Part shown: positions 1-6,482 of the stretch, piece after piece
How the letters are laid out: each line of letters starts with the position of its first letter
Numbering within the stretch: the stretch's first letter is position 1
DNA from: Pseudomonadales bacterium
GTDB taxonomy: Bacteria > Pseudomonadota > Gammaproteobacteria > Pseudomonadales > IMCC2047
Direction of reading: 5' to 3'
Length of the DNA: 8,929 nt
Assembly (NCBI GenBank): GCA_021736745.1
Contig: JAIPFG010000111.1
Location: 1 to 8,929 of the forward strand
The notes under the pieces: model-generated
What the model was told of the DNA's origin: nothing
The model's input: the letters and a program-made list of their open reading frames with translations, nothing else
Databases searched by the model: none
Made by a program: the position numbers and the translations under genes

Positions 1-1
1 A

Positions 2-895
2 CCACGCCTAGAACTGGAGCAAGCGCTTCAGACCTATCCGCACTGGAAGCATCTCGACTGTTCTGAACCCCCCGTTGTGCTCAAACCGCTTGATGAGGGG
101 CTAACCAATGATTGTTACCTTATTCAGGCAGGAGGTGAGCGCTGTATTTTGCGTTTGAATGCGCTCAACAGTCGAGCCATGGGTTTGGATCGTGTGAATG
201 AGCAGGTCGCACTAAGAAAAGCGGAAAAGGCCAGCCTTGGCCCTTCCGTCGTTTATTGTGCGCCGAACCAGGGAATGCTGGTGACCAAGTACATTGAGGG
301 GAAGCATTGGAGTCCCGCAGAGGCGAAGACAGAAAGGAATATTGAGCGACTCGCACAGCTGTTAAAACAAGTACATGCTTTGCCCGGAATTGGTAAATAT
401 CTTATTCCAAAGGATGTGACGGATCGTTATTTGCGCGGCATTAAAGCCCAGTTTTTAATTATTCCACAGCGTTTCCAGGCGTTGGAAGAGACCATGAATA
501 GATTGATGCATGAATCTACCCGGCATTTCACTACTCGGCGTCTCTGCCACAATGATCCGGTGTTAGGCAATATTATCGATAGCGGAGAGCAGCTTTTTTT
601 GATTGATTGGGAATATGCTGCGATGGGGGATCCGCTATTTGATTTGGCCGTAGCGGTGCATAATCTAAAGTTAAATGAAACGCAATTACAACAACTGTTG
701 ACATGTTACCTGGGTAGTCCGGTCGATTTGGCCACCCACCGTTGTTTTCTCAACAATTACGCCATCTATATGTATATCGATATGCTCTGGTATTGGTTTC
801 AGAGTGCTTATTCACCCGGTAACGGGTTTAGTGCGATAGCTGAAAGTAAGCTGGATACGCTTGTCGCGATACTGCATGAACTGGGTGTTTCTTGA
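2..895 (+). CDS. Choline/aminoglycoside kinase-fold phosphotransferase, 5' end outside window
   Basis: This is a probable small-molecule kinase of the APH/ChoK fold, which moves the gamma-phosphate of ATP to a hydroxyl on a substrate such as choline, thiamine or a sugar. Seen, counting from the GTG at 77: the Brenner-type catalytic motif HND at 158-160 with the metal-binding N165, the magnesium motif DWEYA at 177-181 followed by GDPLFDLAV, and an N-lobe with the LTNDCYLI loop near 9-16. The frame is open back to base 2, adding 25 residues (LEQALQTYPHW and onward). The GTG at 77 has no Shine-Dalgarno sequence, so the true start very likely lies upstream of the window and at least 297 residues are present here. 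It runs convergent to the HDOD gene, 39 bases apart, so it is not part of the ribosomal/dnaB cluster. The fold is secure but the substrate cannot be read from the sequence. Thiamine or choline kinase-like are both possible. Confidence 0.85.
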   Translation, partial: PRLELEQALQTYPHWKHLDCSEPPVVLKPLDEGLTNDCYLIQAGGERCILRLNALNSRAMGLDRVNEQVALRKAEKASLGPSVVYCAPNQGMLVTKYIEGKHWSPAEAKTERNIERLAQLLKQVHALPGIGKYLIPKDVTDRYLRGIKAQFLIIPQRFQALEETMNRLMHESTRHFTTRRLCHNDPVLGNIIDSGEQLFLIDWEYAAMGDPLFDLAVAVHNLKLNETQLQQLLTCYLGSPVDLATHRCFLNNYAIYMYIDMLWYWFQSAYSPGNGFSAIAESKLDTLVAILHELGVS

Positions 896-934
896 TTCAA
901 AGATATCTGTGCCTCTTATTAACTTTGAACAATA

Positions 935-1789
935 TTAATGTAATGAAGCGCTAATTAAACCTAACAGGTTCCAGGCCTCTATCTGGGCAAACTCGATGGC
1001 TTCATCCATGTCCTCTAAGCTAAGCTCGGTATAGCCCCATACCCACGGATCGATTAATTGAATGTAATCAAATTCCTCAGTATTTCTAGTTTCCTGCTCC
1101 ATCCAACTCGCTGCACGGCTGGCAATATGTAATAAAGCGGCTGCCTGTGGGTCCACCTGTGCCTTTTGTGGCTCATGCTGATAGCGGACGGCATCCACTA
1201 GCGTTTCGGGCAGTTGCCATATTTTGAGTAATTCGGCACCACATTCAGCGAAAGTAAAACCAAGTACTTCTTGCTCCTGTTGCCACGGACTGCTTTTCTC
1301 TGCGGTTTCGAGAATATGTCGTGCAGCCTCAGGTATGCCTGTCAGTACTATCAACTTACCCAGATTGTGCAGTAGGCCAATGACAAACAGCCGTTCAGCA
1401 TCTCTTACTTGGGCGTTTTTACCCAAAAAGCGCATGACTAAGCCGGTATCTACATTGTGTCGCCAGAAACTATCCATATCCACTAAGTTAGGGTCAATAT
1501 TGGGAAAGGATGATGCCACCGATGTTGCCAGCACTAAATTACTCAATTCATTCGAACCAATCAGGGTGATGGCGCGGGTGATGGACTCTATTTGTGCCGG
1601 AAAATTATAAAATGAACTATTGGCAATTTTTAGTAACCTAGCGGATAAGCCTGCATCTAAGGCAATCAGTTCCGCCATCTGGTCAGCGGTGGAACTCTCA
1701 TCCTTGATCATATTGGAAAGTTTTAAATAAATATCGGGCAAAGAAAATAGTTGGCTTGATTTTTGAGCGAGTTCAGCAGCGCTGGTCAT
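935..1789 (-). CDS. HDOD domain-containing protein
   Basis: This is a stand-alone HDOD-domain protein of 284 residues, a family of degenerate HD phosphohydrolases linked to signalling and regulation in proteobacteria. No enzymatic activity is established for most members. Seen: the HDOD core spans roughly residues 12-210. It includes the helix DAGLSARLLKIANSSFYN (45-62), FWRHN (108-112), GLLHNLGKLIVL (138-149) and YQHEP (203-207). At 141-142 the usual HD/HDxGK-like pair reads HN, so the metal site typical of true HD enzymes is probably lost. There is no signal peptide, membrane segment, GGDEF, EAL or receiver domain; the C-terminal 70 residues are acidic and helical in character. The ATG at 1789 is preceded by AGAAGG six bases upstream, a good ribosome binding site. 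It lies 110 bases downstream of alr on the same strand, so it could be read through from alr or have its own promoter. The biological role is not known. Confidence 0.88.
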   Translation of the reverse strand: MTSAAELAQKSSQLFSLPDIYLKLSNMIKDESSTADQMAELIALDAGLSARLLKIANSSFYNFPAQIESITRAITLIGSNELSNLVLATSVASSFPNIDPNLVDMDSFWRHNVDTGLVMRFLGKNAQVRDAERLFVIGLLHNLGKLIVLTGIPEAARHILETAEKSSPWQQEQEVLGFTFAECGAELLKIWQLPETLVDAVRYQHEPQKAQVDPQAAALLHIASRAASWMEQETRNTEEFDYIQLIDPWVWGYTELSLEDMDEAIEFAQIEAWNLLGLISASLH

Positions 1790-1804
1790 AGTGTACCTTC
1801 TTGA

Positions 1805-1847
1805 CGCTCTACCTGAGCGGTATTTGAAAACATACCCCGAAGCCGGG
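1805..1847 (-). other. Three short stem-loops in the leader of the HDOD gene
   Basis: In the alr-HDOD gap three small hairpins follow each other. Read on the minus strand they are CCCG/CGGG with a GCTT loop (1847-1836), GGTAT/ATACC with an 8-base loop (1836-1819, sharing a base at each end) and CGCTC/GAGCG with a 5-base loop (1819-1805). The last ends about 10 bases before the AGAAGG ribosome binding site. Each stem is only 4-5 bp and there is no strong T-run, although a TTTT occurs shortly after the first. They may form a structured 5' leader or a weak alr terminator; chance is also plausible. Confidence 0.25.
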
Positions 1848-1899
1848 CTCTATCCAGAGTGGTTTTGTGGAATTCTTAGCTGAGAATAGCAGAATATTT

Positions 1900-2979
1900 T
1901 TAAATTTCCACGTAGTCTCTGGGTACGCGTAGTGATATTTGGCAGAGTAGTTCGTAAGGAATGGTCTTCGCGAGTTCCGCTATTCTTTCCACCGCTAACC
2001 CCTGACCCCAGAGGGTTACTGTGTCGCCAACTTGGGCGCCGGGTAAGTCGGTGATGTCTATCCCAAAGCTATCCATTGATATACGGCCCACGATATTTGC
2101 CGTCTGACCATTTAATAAAACCGGTGTGCCGTTTGGCAAGGCGCGGGGATAGCCGTCGCCGTAGCCAATGGCAATGATCGCTATGCGGCTGGGTCGGGAG
2201 GCTATCCAATTCGCACCGTAGCCAATACTTTCACCGGGGTTCAACTCTTTTATGGCAATAATGGTGGATTGTAGCGTCATGACTGGTTTGAGCTCGCACC
2301 TCTGCTGTTGCCAGTTGGTCAGAGGCGATACACCAAAAAGCATGATGCCCGGTCGTACCCAGTCTTTGTGAGTTTGTGGCCAGGCCATGATGGCGGCTGA
2401 ATTGGCCAAACTTTTCGGGGCGGCGATAGCGGACGTCAACTGTTCAAATAACTGACATTGACTGTTCGTCATTGGATTATCCGTGTCGTCGGCACAGGAG
2501 AAGTGACTCATCAACCGCACTTGGAATACATTTGGCGAGGCTTGTAATCTTTGGTACGCGGATTGAAACTGTTCCGGTGCTATACCGAGACGATGCATGC
2601 CGGTATCCAGTTTGAGCCAAATGACGAAAGGTTTAGCGCAGTGGGTATTCTCCAGCAATTTAACCTGTTCCAGTTGATGTACCACCAGATCGAAATTTAA
2701 TTGTTCCGCCAGTTGAAGCTCTTCGCGGTTCGAAGCGCCATGTAGTACCGTAATAGGCTGCCGGATACCTGCTTCTCGAAGTTCAACCGCTTCATCGATA
2801 ATGGCCACCGCAAAAGCGTCGGCATGGGGCAGAGCTTTTGCCACCTGGGTCATGCCATGACCATAGGCGTTGGCTTTGATTACGGGCATAATTTTTTGGG
2901 TTGGCGCGAACAGCCTAACCAGCTCAAAATTATGGCGTAAAGCGGCTAAATTAATGTGGGCCTGAGTGGCTCGAGTCAC
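1900..2979 (-). CDS. alr: Alanine racemase
   Basis: This is a cytoplasmic PLP enzyme that interconverts L- and D-alanine, giving D-Ala for peptidoglycan cross-links. Its 359 residues are the usual length. Seen: the fold-type III barrel with the PLP lysine K35 in VIKANAYGHG; K123 and R130 in LKLDTGMHRLG, at the spacing of the carbamylated lysine and the PLP-contacting arginine of the Bacillus enzyme; R209 in VRPGIMLFG; the second catalytic base Y254 in SIGYGANW; and M302-D303 in RISMDSFG, the substrate-contact pair. All key residues are present, so it should be active. The start is GTG. It fits the family N-terminus (xRATQAHINLAALRHN), but there is no clear Shine-Dalgarno sequence before it. 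A 4-codon ATG frame overlaps the start (see findings). It lies 62 bases after dnaB on the same strand, a conserved pair in pseudomonad-type genomes. Only one alr-type gene is visible here, so it could be the biosynthetic or a catabolic copy; the context favours the biosynthetic alr. Confidence 0.96.
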   Translation of the reverse strand: MTRATQAHINLAALRHNFELVRLFAPTQKIMPVIKANAYGHGMTQVAKALPHADAFAVAIIDEAVELREAGIRQPITVLHGASNREELQLAEQLNFDLVVHQLEQVKLLENTHCAKPFVIWLKLDTGMHRLGIAPEQFQSAYQRLQASPNVFQVRLMSHFSCADDTDNPMTNSQCQLFEQLTSAIAAPKSLANSAAIMAWPQTHKDWVRPGIMLFGVSPLTNWQQQRCELKPVMTLQSTIIAIKELNPGESIGYGANWIASRPSRIAIIAIGYGDGYPRALPNGTPVLLNGQTANIVGRISMDSFGIDITDLPGAQVGDTVTLWGQGLAVERIAELAKTIPYELLCQISLRVPRDYVEI

Positions 2980-3041
2980 GAATGCATATCCGGGAAAAAT
3001 TTTGTGTCAGGTTATCATAACGAATGATTAGTCAGGCGTTT

Positions 3042-4418
3042 TTAATACTCCTCATAACTGCCATGCGCCAAATCTTCGAAGCGAGTGTATTTACCAATAA
3101 AGGCCAATCGGCGTGTGCCAATAGGGCCATTTCTCTGTTTGCCGATAATGATTTCGGCAATGCCTTTGTCCGGACTTTCCTCGTTGTAAACTTCGTCACG
3201 ATAAATAAAAGCGATAACATCGGCGTCTTGCTCAATTGAGCCTGATTCGCGTAAATCTGACATGACCGGACGTTTGTTGGGGCGTTGCTCCAGACTACGG
3301 TTGAGCTGCGATAAAGAAATAACCGGCACATGCAGCTCCTTGGCCAGCGCCTTCAAGGAGCGCGAGATTTCAGAAATTTCCCCTACCCTGTTTTCGCTGC
3401 GTTCTTTTACCTGCATTAACTGCAAATAATCGATCATGATCAATGCTGGCTGGCCGTGTTCTCTGGCAATACGACGCGCGCGAGAGCGCACTTCTGTTGG
3501 GGAGAGGGACGGCGTATCGTCGATAAATAGCTTCTTGTCTTTAAGCAGACTCACTGCAGAGGTGAGCCGGGGCCAATCATCATCATCCAGTTGGCCGGTA
3601 CGTATTTTGGTTTGATCAATCCGGCCGAGGGAAGACAGCATCCTCATTATGAGCGACTCTGCCGGCATTTCCATGCTGAAAACGATAACTGGTTTATCCC
3701 CTTGGATGACCGCGTGTTCAACAATATTCATTGCAAAAGTGGTTTTCCCCATCGAAGGGCGACCAGCGATAATAATCAAGTCCGAGGGCTGGAGTCCGGC
3801 GGTCATGGCATCTAAATCGCTATAGCCAGTGCTCAACCCGGTAATGGCATTTTCGGAATGGTAAAGTTCGTCGATTCTTTCAATGGCCCGGGTTAAGAGG
3901 GGGTTAACTTCTTTCGGCCCAACGGTATTGGGGCGTTCCTCGGCGATCTGAAAAACCTTTCGTTCAGCATCGTCTAATACTTCACTACTGCTACGCCCAC
4001 CCGTTTCAAAGGCGTCAGAGGCGATTTCATTAGCGACACCGATCAACTGACGTAAAATAGAGCGCTCGCGAACGATATCAGCATAGGCTTTTATGTTTGA
4101 AACGCTTGGGGTGTTTTTTGCGAGTTCACCTAGATAGGACAATCCACCCACAGTATCCAGTTCATTTAATTTGTTCAGCGCTTCCGAGAGGGTGATAACA
4201 TCCAAAGGGCTACCGTTTTCCACCAGTTTCGACATCATTCGGAAGATCAGGCGGTGCTCGTGCCGATAGAAATCTTTCTCGACGACTCCTTCAGAAACAG
4301 AATCCCACGCGTTGTTATCCAGCATCAAACCGCCCAGCACGGACTGCTCTGCTTCAATTGAATGCGGCGGGACTTTGAGAGCCGAGGTTTCTCGATCAAT
4401 TAAAACGGGTTTGGTCAT
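3042..4418 (-). CDS. dnaB: Replicative DNA helicase DnaB
   Basis: This is the hexameric ATP-driven helicase that unwinds DNA 5' to 3' at the replication fork, loaded by DnaC/DciA-type loaders and contacting primase and the clamp loader. Its 458 residues are close to the normal length. Seen: an N-terminal DnaB domain at about 15-120 (PPHSIEAEQSVLGGLMLD), a linker, then the RecA-like core. The core has Walker A GRPSMGKT (219-226), the catalytic-glutamate region FSMEMP (247-252), Walker B LIMIDYLQLM (326-335), SLSQLNRSLEQRP (368-380), DLRESGSIEQDAD (388-400) and an arginine-finger region IIIGKQRNGP (423-432). No intein or insertion interrupts the core, although DnaB is a frequent intein host. 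The ATG at 4418 matches the family start; the upstream sequence has only a weak purine stretch as a ribosome binding site. The 372 bases before it probably hold its promoter. Confidence 0.97.
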   Translation of the reverse strand: MTKPVLIDRETSALKVPPHSIEAEQSVLGGLMLDNNAWDSVSEGVVEKDFYRHEHRLIFRMMSKLVENGSPLDVITLSEALNKLNELDTVGGLSYLGELAKNTPSVSNIKAYADIVRERSILRQLIGVANEIASDAFETGGRSSSEVLDDAERKVFQIAEERPNTVGPKEVNPLLTRAIERIDELYHSENAITGLSTGYSDLDAMTAGLQPSDLIIIAGRPSMGKTTFAMNIVEHAVIQGDKPVIVFSMEMPAESLIMRMLSSLGRIDQTKIRTGQLDDDDWPRLTSAVSLLKDKKLFIDDTPSLSPTEVRSRARRIAREHGQPALIMIDYLQLMQVKERSENRVGEISEISRSLKALAKELHVPVISLSQLNRSLEQRPNKRPVMSDLRESGSIEQDADVIAFIYRDEVYNEESPDKGIAEIIIGKQRNGPIGTRRLAFIGKYTRFEDLAHGSYEEY

Positions 4419-4494
4419 GCAGTTACCAGGTGGCTGTTAATTGGATGATCTGGTTTTGGATAATTACGACATTGATGACAGTATCGGCGATTAA

Positions 4495-4530
4495 ATTGAA
4501 TCACTGGACAGCCTTGGTTGAGTGATCAAT
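4495..4530. repeat. Imperfect inverted repeat upstream of dnaB
   Basis: ATTGAATCACT (4495-4505) faces AGTGATCAAT (4521-4530); the arms match apart from one extra A in the left arm. The inner bases CAGCC/GGTTG can continue the pairing with one wobble. A second, wider pair overlaps it: GACATTGAT at 4468-4476 and its exact reverse complement ATCAATGTC at 4525-4533. The repeats lie about 50-115 bases before the dnaB start, where an operator or an mRNA leader hairpin would sit. No known binding-site family was recognised. Confidence 0.4.
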
Positions 4531-4612
4531 GTCAACAAATACCGCATTTCAGTAAATTGGTTATTTTCCATTAATGTCTTCTGACAAGCAATCTTTTGGG
4601 AAAAAAGGGGGT

Positions 4613-4618
4613 ATTCTA
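4613..4618 (-). promoter_or_regulatory. Possible -10 box for dnaB
   Basis: On the minus strand TAGAAT (five of six consensus bases) precedes a C- and T-rich stretch, about 195 bases before the dnaB ATG. No good -35 hexamer lies 16-18 bases upstream; the nearest is TGTAAA at 18 bases, which is poor. A TTGACA hexamer near 4537-4532 has no matching -10 partner. This is a weak candidate only. Confidence 0.25.
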
Positions 4619-4679
4619 CGGCGTTAAGAACAGCTTTTTACACTTTTTGAGCACGCTGCCATTTGAATTTGGTTGAGTA

Positions 4680-4697
4680 ATTAAATAGATATTTAAT
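4680..4697. repeat. AT-rich 18-base palindrome
   Basis: ATTAAATA and TATTTAAT, eight bases each, are perfect reverse complements separated by GA. As DNA it could be a dimeric regulator site. As RNA the 2-base spacer forces a slightly shorter A/U stem, too weak for a normal terminator. No regulator is identified. Confidence 0.4.
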
Positions 4698-4714
4698 GGG
4701 CGATAGGAATAATC

Positions 4715-4743
4715 TCCTCCAGTAGTGTTCAGATACTGGAGGA
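4715..4743 (-). terminator. Strong hairpin downstream of rplI, possible terminator
   Basis: Read on the minus strand, TCCTCCAGTA and TACTGGAGGA form a perfect 10-bp stem around a 9-base loop, beginning 47 bases after the rplI stop codon. The following bases (GATTATTCC) are only modestly T-rich, so it is not a textbook intrinsic terminator. A 3' end stabilising or attenuating hairpin is an equal possibility. Because the arms are perfect, the structure itself is well supported. Confidence 0.45.
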
Positions 4744-4753
4744 TGACCACTGT

Positions 4754-4782
4754 AAACACCTTGACGAGAAGAAAGGGTGTTT
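4754..4782 (-). terminator. First hairpin after rplI, weak terminator candidate
   Basis: On the minus strand AAACACC and GGTGTTT pair (7 bp, plus a G-U and an A-U pair inside) around a pyrimidine-rich loop, starting 8 bases after the rplI stop. It ends in GTTT followed by ACAG. It stands in tandem with the stronger hairpin at 4715-4743, so the two together may end or process the rpsF-rpsR-rplI transcript. Confidence 0.35.
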
Positions 4783-4790
4783 GGCGAGCG

Positions 4791-5237
4791 TTATTCTGGT
4801 TGAATAATAACCTTGACGGTGACGACGACATCGCTGTGTAGCTGTAGGCTGATATCGTAAGTGCCAACCTGACGTATCGCGCCTTCAGGCATGCGAACTT
4901 CACGCTTTTCTATGGCATGGCCGGCAGCTGAAATTGCATCCGCAACGTCCTTGGTGCCAACGGAACCAAATAGTTTTCCTTCATCGCCAGCTTTAGCGGT
5001 AATGAGAATTTCTTTACCTTCAAGCCCTTGCGATCGAGTATCCGCAGAGGCCTTGGCTTCGGCGGCTGCTTTTTCAAGTTCCGCACGTCGTGCCTCGAAG
5101 TCCGCCAGATTCTTTTCCGTTGCAGATACTGCTTTCCCATAGGGAATGAGATAATTACGGCCATAACCTGCTTTAACGGCTACTTTGTCGCCTAGATTAC
5201 CTAATTTACCAACTTTTTCTAACAATATAACTTCCAT
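4791..5237 (-). CDS. rplI: 50S ribosomal protein L9
   Basis: L9 of the large ribosomal subunit binds 23S rRNA near the L1 stalk base through its N-terminal domain and reaches out with its C-terminal domain; it affects reading-frame maintenance. Seen: 148 residues, the normal length, starting MEVILLEKVGKLGNLGD. The L9 signature region GDKVAVKAGYGRNYLIP (16-32) is complete, followed by the long Ala/Glu/Lys-rich connecting helix (about 40-75) and the C-terminal domain (76-148). The open frame continues upstream, but the ATG at 5237 is chosen because it gives the family N-terminus and has AGAGG eight bases before it. It lies 61 bases after the DUF2232 gene and is the last gene of the ribosomal-protein cluster before the dnaB spacer. 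Confidence 0.97.
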   Translation of the reverse strand: MEVILLEKVGKLGNLGDKVAVKAGYGRNYLIPYGKAVSATEKNLADFEARRAELEKAAAEAKASADTRSQGLEGKEILITAKAGDEGKLFGSVGTKDVADAISAAGHAIEKREVRMPEGAIRQVGTYDISLQLHSDVVVTVKVIIQPE

Positions 5238-5298
5238 CTTGATTTCCTCTATAAGCCTCTTTGCTGGACCAAGGGTTCGACATACGACGGCATTTGCG

Positions 5299-6159
5299 TT
5301 ACAGAGCGCTTGGCCGAATGCGTTGCCGAAAATCCAACATACTATCCAAGAAGGCCATGACAATTAATAAGGGATAAAAGTATGGCCCCATAAAAAAAAC
5401 TAAAATATAAAAACCCAGCAACCACTGTACTGGCAATTTCCGAATGCCAACGATGCCATGCACCAGGGCTATTCCCGCAATAATAAAAGGCACCGACATT
5501 ACCGGTACCCAACCCAATATAATGGGATGCATACCACCACCGAAGACCATGAGCAGCATCATTGGAAGTGTCATGGCTTTTGGCAAAATCAACTGGTGAA
5601 ACTCTATTCGAAATCCACCAGGATTATACAGCGATGCTTGCCACCAGCGCCCTAATACGAGGCAACCGGTCATGGCAAACAGATGAACACTACCTAATAT
5701 CCCAGCAAAGAGCTGGTGTAGCCATTCGTCTAAATGTCGCCCGGTTTCAGCCTTGGTTTGAGCGGCTAATTCCGATAAAACCTCTTTGCTGATTCTAATC
5801 GTTTCGGCCACGACTTCAGGTAGCAGAAACGGCATCAGCTCGCTTAGTACTATTCCTAGTAACACCCCGGTTAATAAAGTATAAACCCAGGAGACACTAG
5901 TCCTTAGTACGGTCGCTAACAATCCGCTACCCGCGATGATAATAAGCGGTGTCGGATCCTTTTGTATCAAAATCCATATGATGGTGGGCAAACTAGCCCA
6001 TAAAAATAAATTTAATCCTTCCGTTACGCCTTTTCGCAATATGGTTAAAGCGACAATGGCAGCACTTACCCAAAAAAACAGCGGTAAAGCAGCACTGATG
6101 GCGGCAACAGTAACGGCTTGGCTGCGGCCGCGCATTGCATATTCAGCGAGTGCGCGCAC
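5299..6159 (-). CDS. DUF2232 (YybS-like) family multi-pass membrane protein
   Basis: This is an inner-membrane protein of unknown function, 286 residues. Seen: about eight hydrophobic segments, roughly at 14-40, 47-66, 70-86, 90-113, 149-170, 196-214, 217-238 and 246-270. A charged, amphipathic stretch between 115 and 148 breaks them up. The family hallmark RWWQASLYNPGGFR (171-184) is present, and the protein ends FLDSMLDFRQR. Genes of this family sit between rpsR and rplI in Pseudomonas-type genomes, as here. The GTG at 6159 is preferred because MRALAEYxMRGRxQA fits the family N-terminus as I recall it and an AGGTAAG lies upstream; an in-frame ATG at 6135 would remove eight residues. It follows rpsR by 24 bases, so co-transcription is very likely. 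The fold resembles small integral transporters such as ECF substrate-binding subunits, but a transport role is only inference. Confidence 0.85.
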   Translation of the reverse strand: MRALAEYAMRGRSQAVTVAAISAALPLFFWVSAAIVALTILRKGVTEGLNLFLWASLPTIIWILIQKDPTPLIIIAGSGLLATVLRTSVSWVYTLLTGVLLGIVLSELMPFLLPEVVAETIRISKEVLSELAAQTKAETGRHLDEWLHQLFAGILGSVHLFAMTGCLVLGRWWQASLYNPGGFRIEFHQLILPKAMTLPMMLLMVFGGGMHPIILGWVPVMSVPFIIAGIALVHGIVGIRKLPVQWLLGFYILVFFMGPYFYPLLIVMAFLDSMLDFRQRIRPSAL

Positions 6160-6183
6160 AGGTTATCTTACCTGGCGCTCGCG

Positions 6184-6411
6184 TTATTCGTGCGCATCCG
6201 TATAAGGCAGCAGGGCGAGATACCTGGCTCGCTTGATAGCAGTAGCTAGCTGACGCTGATAACGTGCCTTAGTGCCGGTGATGCGGCTGGGGACAATTTT
6301 CCCAGTCTCGGTCACAAATGCTTTTAATGTTTCTAAGTCTTTATAATCTATTTCTTTAATACCTTCCGCAGTAAAGCGGCAGTATTTACGACGACGAAAA
6401 TAACGGGCCAT
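6184..6411 (-). CDS. rpsR: 30S ribosomal protein S18
   Basis: S18 of the small ribosomal subunit binds the 30S platform as a heterodimer with S6 near 16S helices 22-23. Seen: 75 residues, the standard length, beginning MARYFRRRKYCRF, with the S18 signature region IDYKDLETLKAFVTETGKI (21-39) and PSRITGTKARYQRQL (41-55). The start has a strong AGGAG seven bases before the ATG. A single cysteine lies at position 11, so the four-cysteine zinc-binding pattern of C+ forms of S18 is absent. It follows rpsF by 71 bases on the same transcript and shares control by the S6:S18 leader upstream of rpsF. Confidence 0.98.
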   Translation of the reverse strand: MARYFRRRKYCRFTAEGIKEIDYKDLETLKAFVTETGKIVPSRITGTKARYQRQLATAIKRARYLALLPYTDAHE

Positions 6412-6482
6412 CTGAGTTCTCCTGAAACTTGTGTGTCTGGTTCAAACCTGAATTAAGGAATATCCGTTCAAAAAAAGAAAAA

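Larger units (their letters stand above)
4419..4790. other. Gene-free spacer between rplI and dnaB with several inverted repeats
   Basis: No credible coding frame fills these 372 bases; the one longer minus-strand frame across part of it runs out of phase into rplI and resembles no protein. The stretch is AT-rich and holds two hairpins just after rplI (4754-4782 and 4715-4743), an AT-rich palindrome (4680-4697), a -10-like TAGAAT on the minus strand (4613-4618) and a long imperfect dyad nearer dnaB (4495-4530). It probably ends the ribosomal-protein transcript and starts, or restarts, transcription of dnaB-alr. Confidence 0.6.

Noticed and set aside
77..79. GTG as the true start of the kinase-fold gene
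   Set aside because: There is no Shine-Dalgarno sequence before it and the frame is open and protein-like back to the window edge.
896..929. Inverted repeat TTCAAAG / CTTTGAA between the convergent kinase and HDOD genes, as a shared terminator
   Set aside because: The stem is 7 bp and AT-rich with a 20-base loop and no T-run on either side, too weak to call a terminator.
3011..3021. Near-palindrome GTTATCATAAC in the dnaB-alr gap as an operator, and the TATGAT within its minus strand as an alr -10
   Set aside because: It is a single short AT-rich dyad and no -35 box lies at proper spacing; too little support to call.
4616..4903. Minus-strand open frame of 95 codons in the rplI-dnaB spacer
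   Set aside because: It overlaps rplI in another phase, has no ribosome binding site and resembles no protein family; it looks like chance.
5238..5363. N-terminal extension of L9 to an upstream start
   Set aside because: L9 begins at MEVILL in the family, the ATG at 5237 has a good ribosome binding site, and the extension would overlap the DUF2232 gene.
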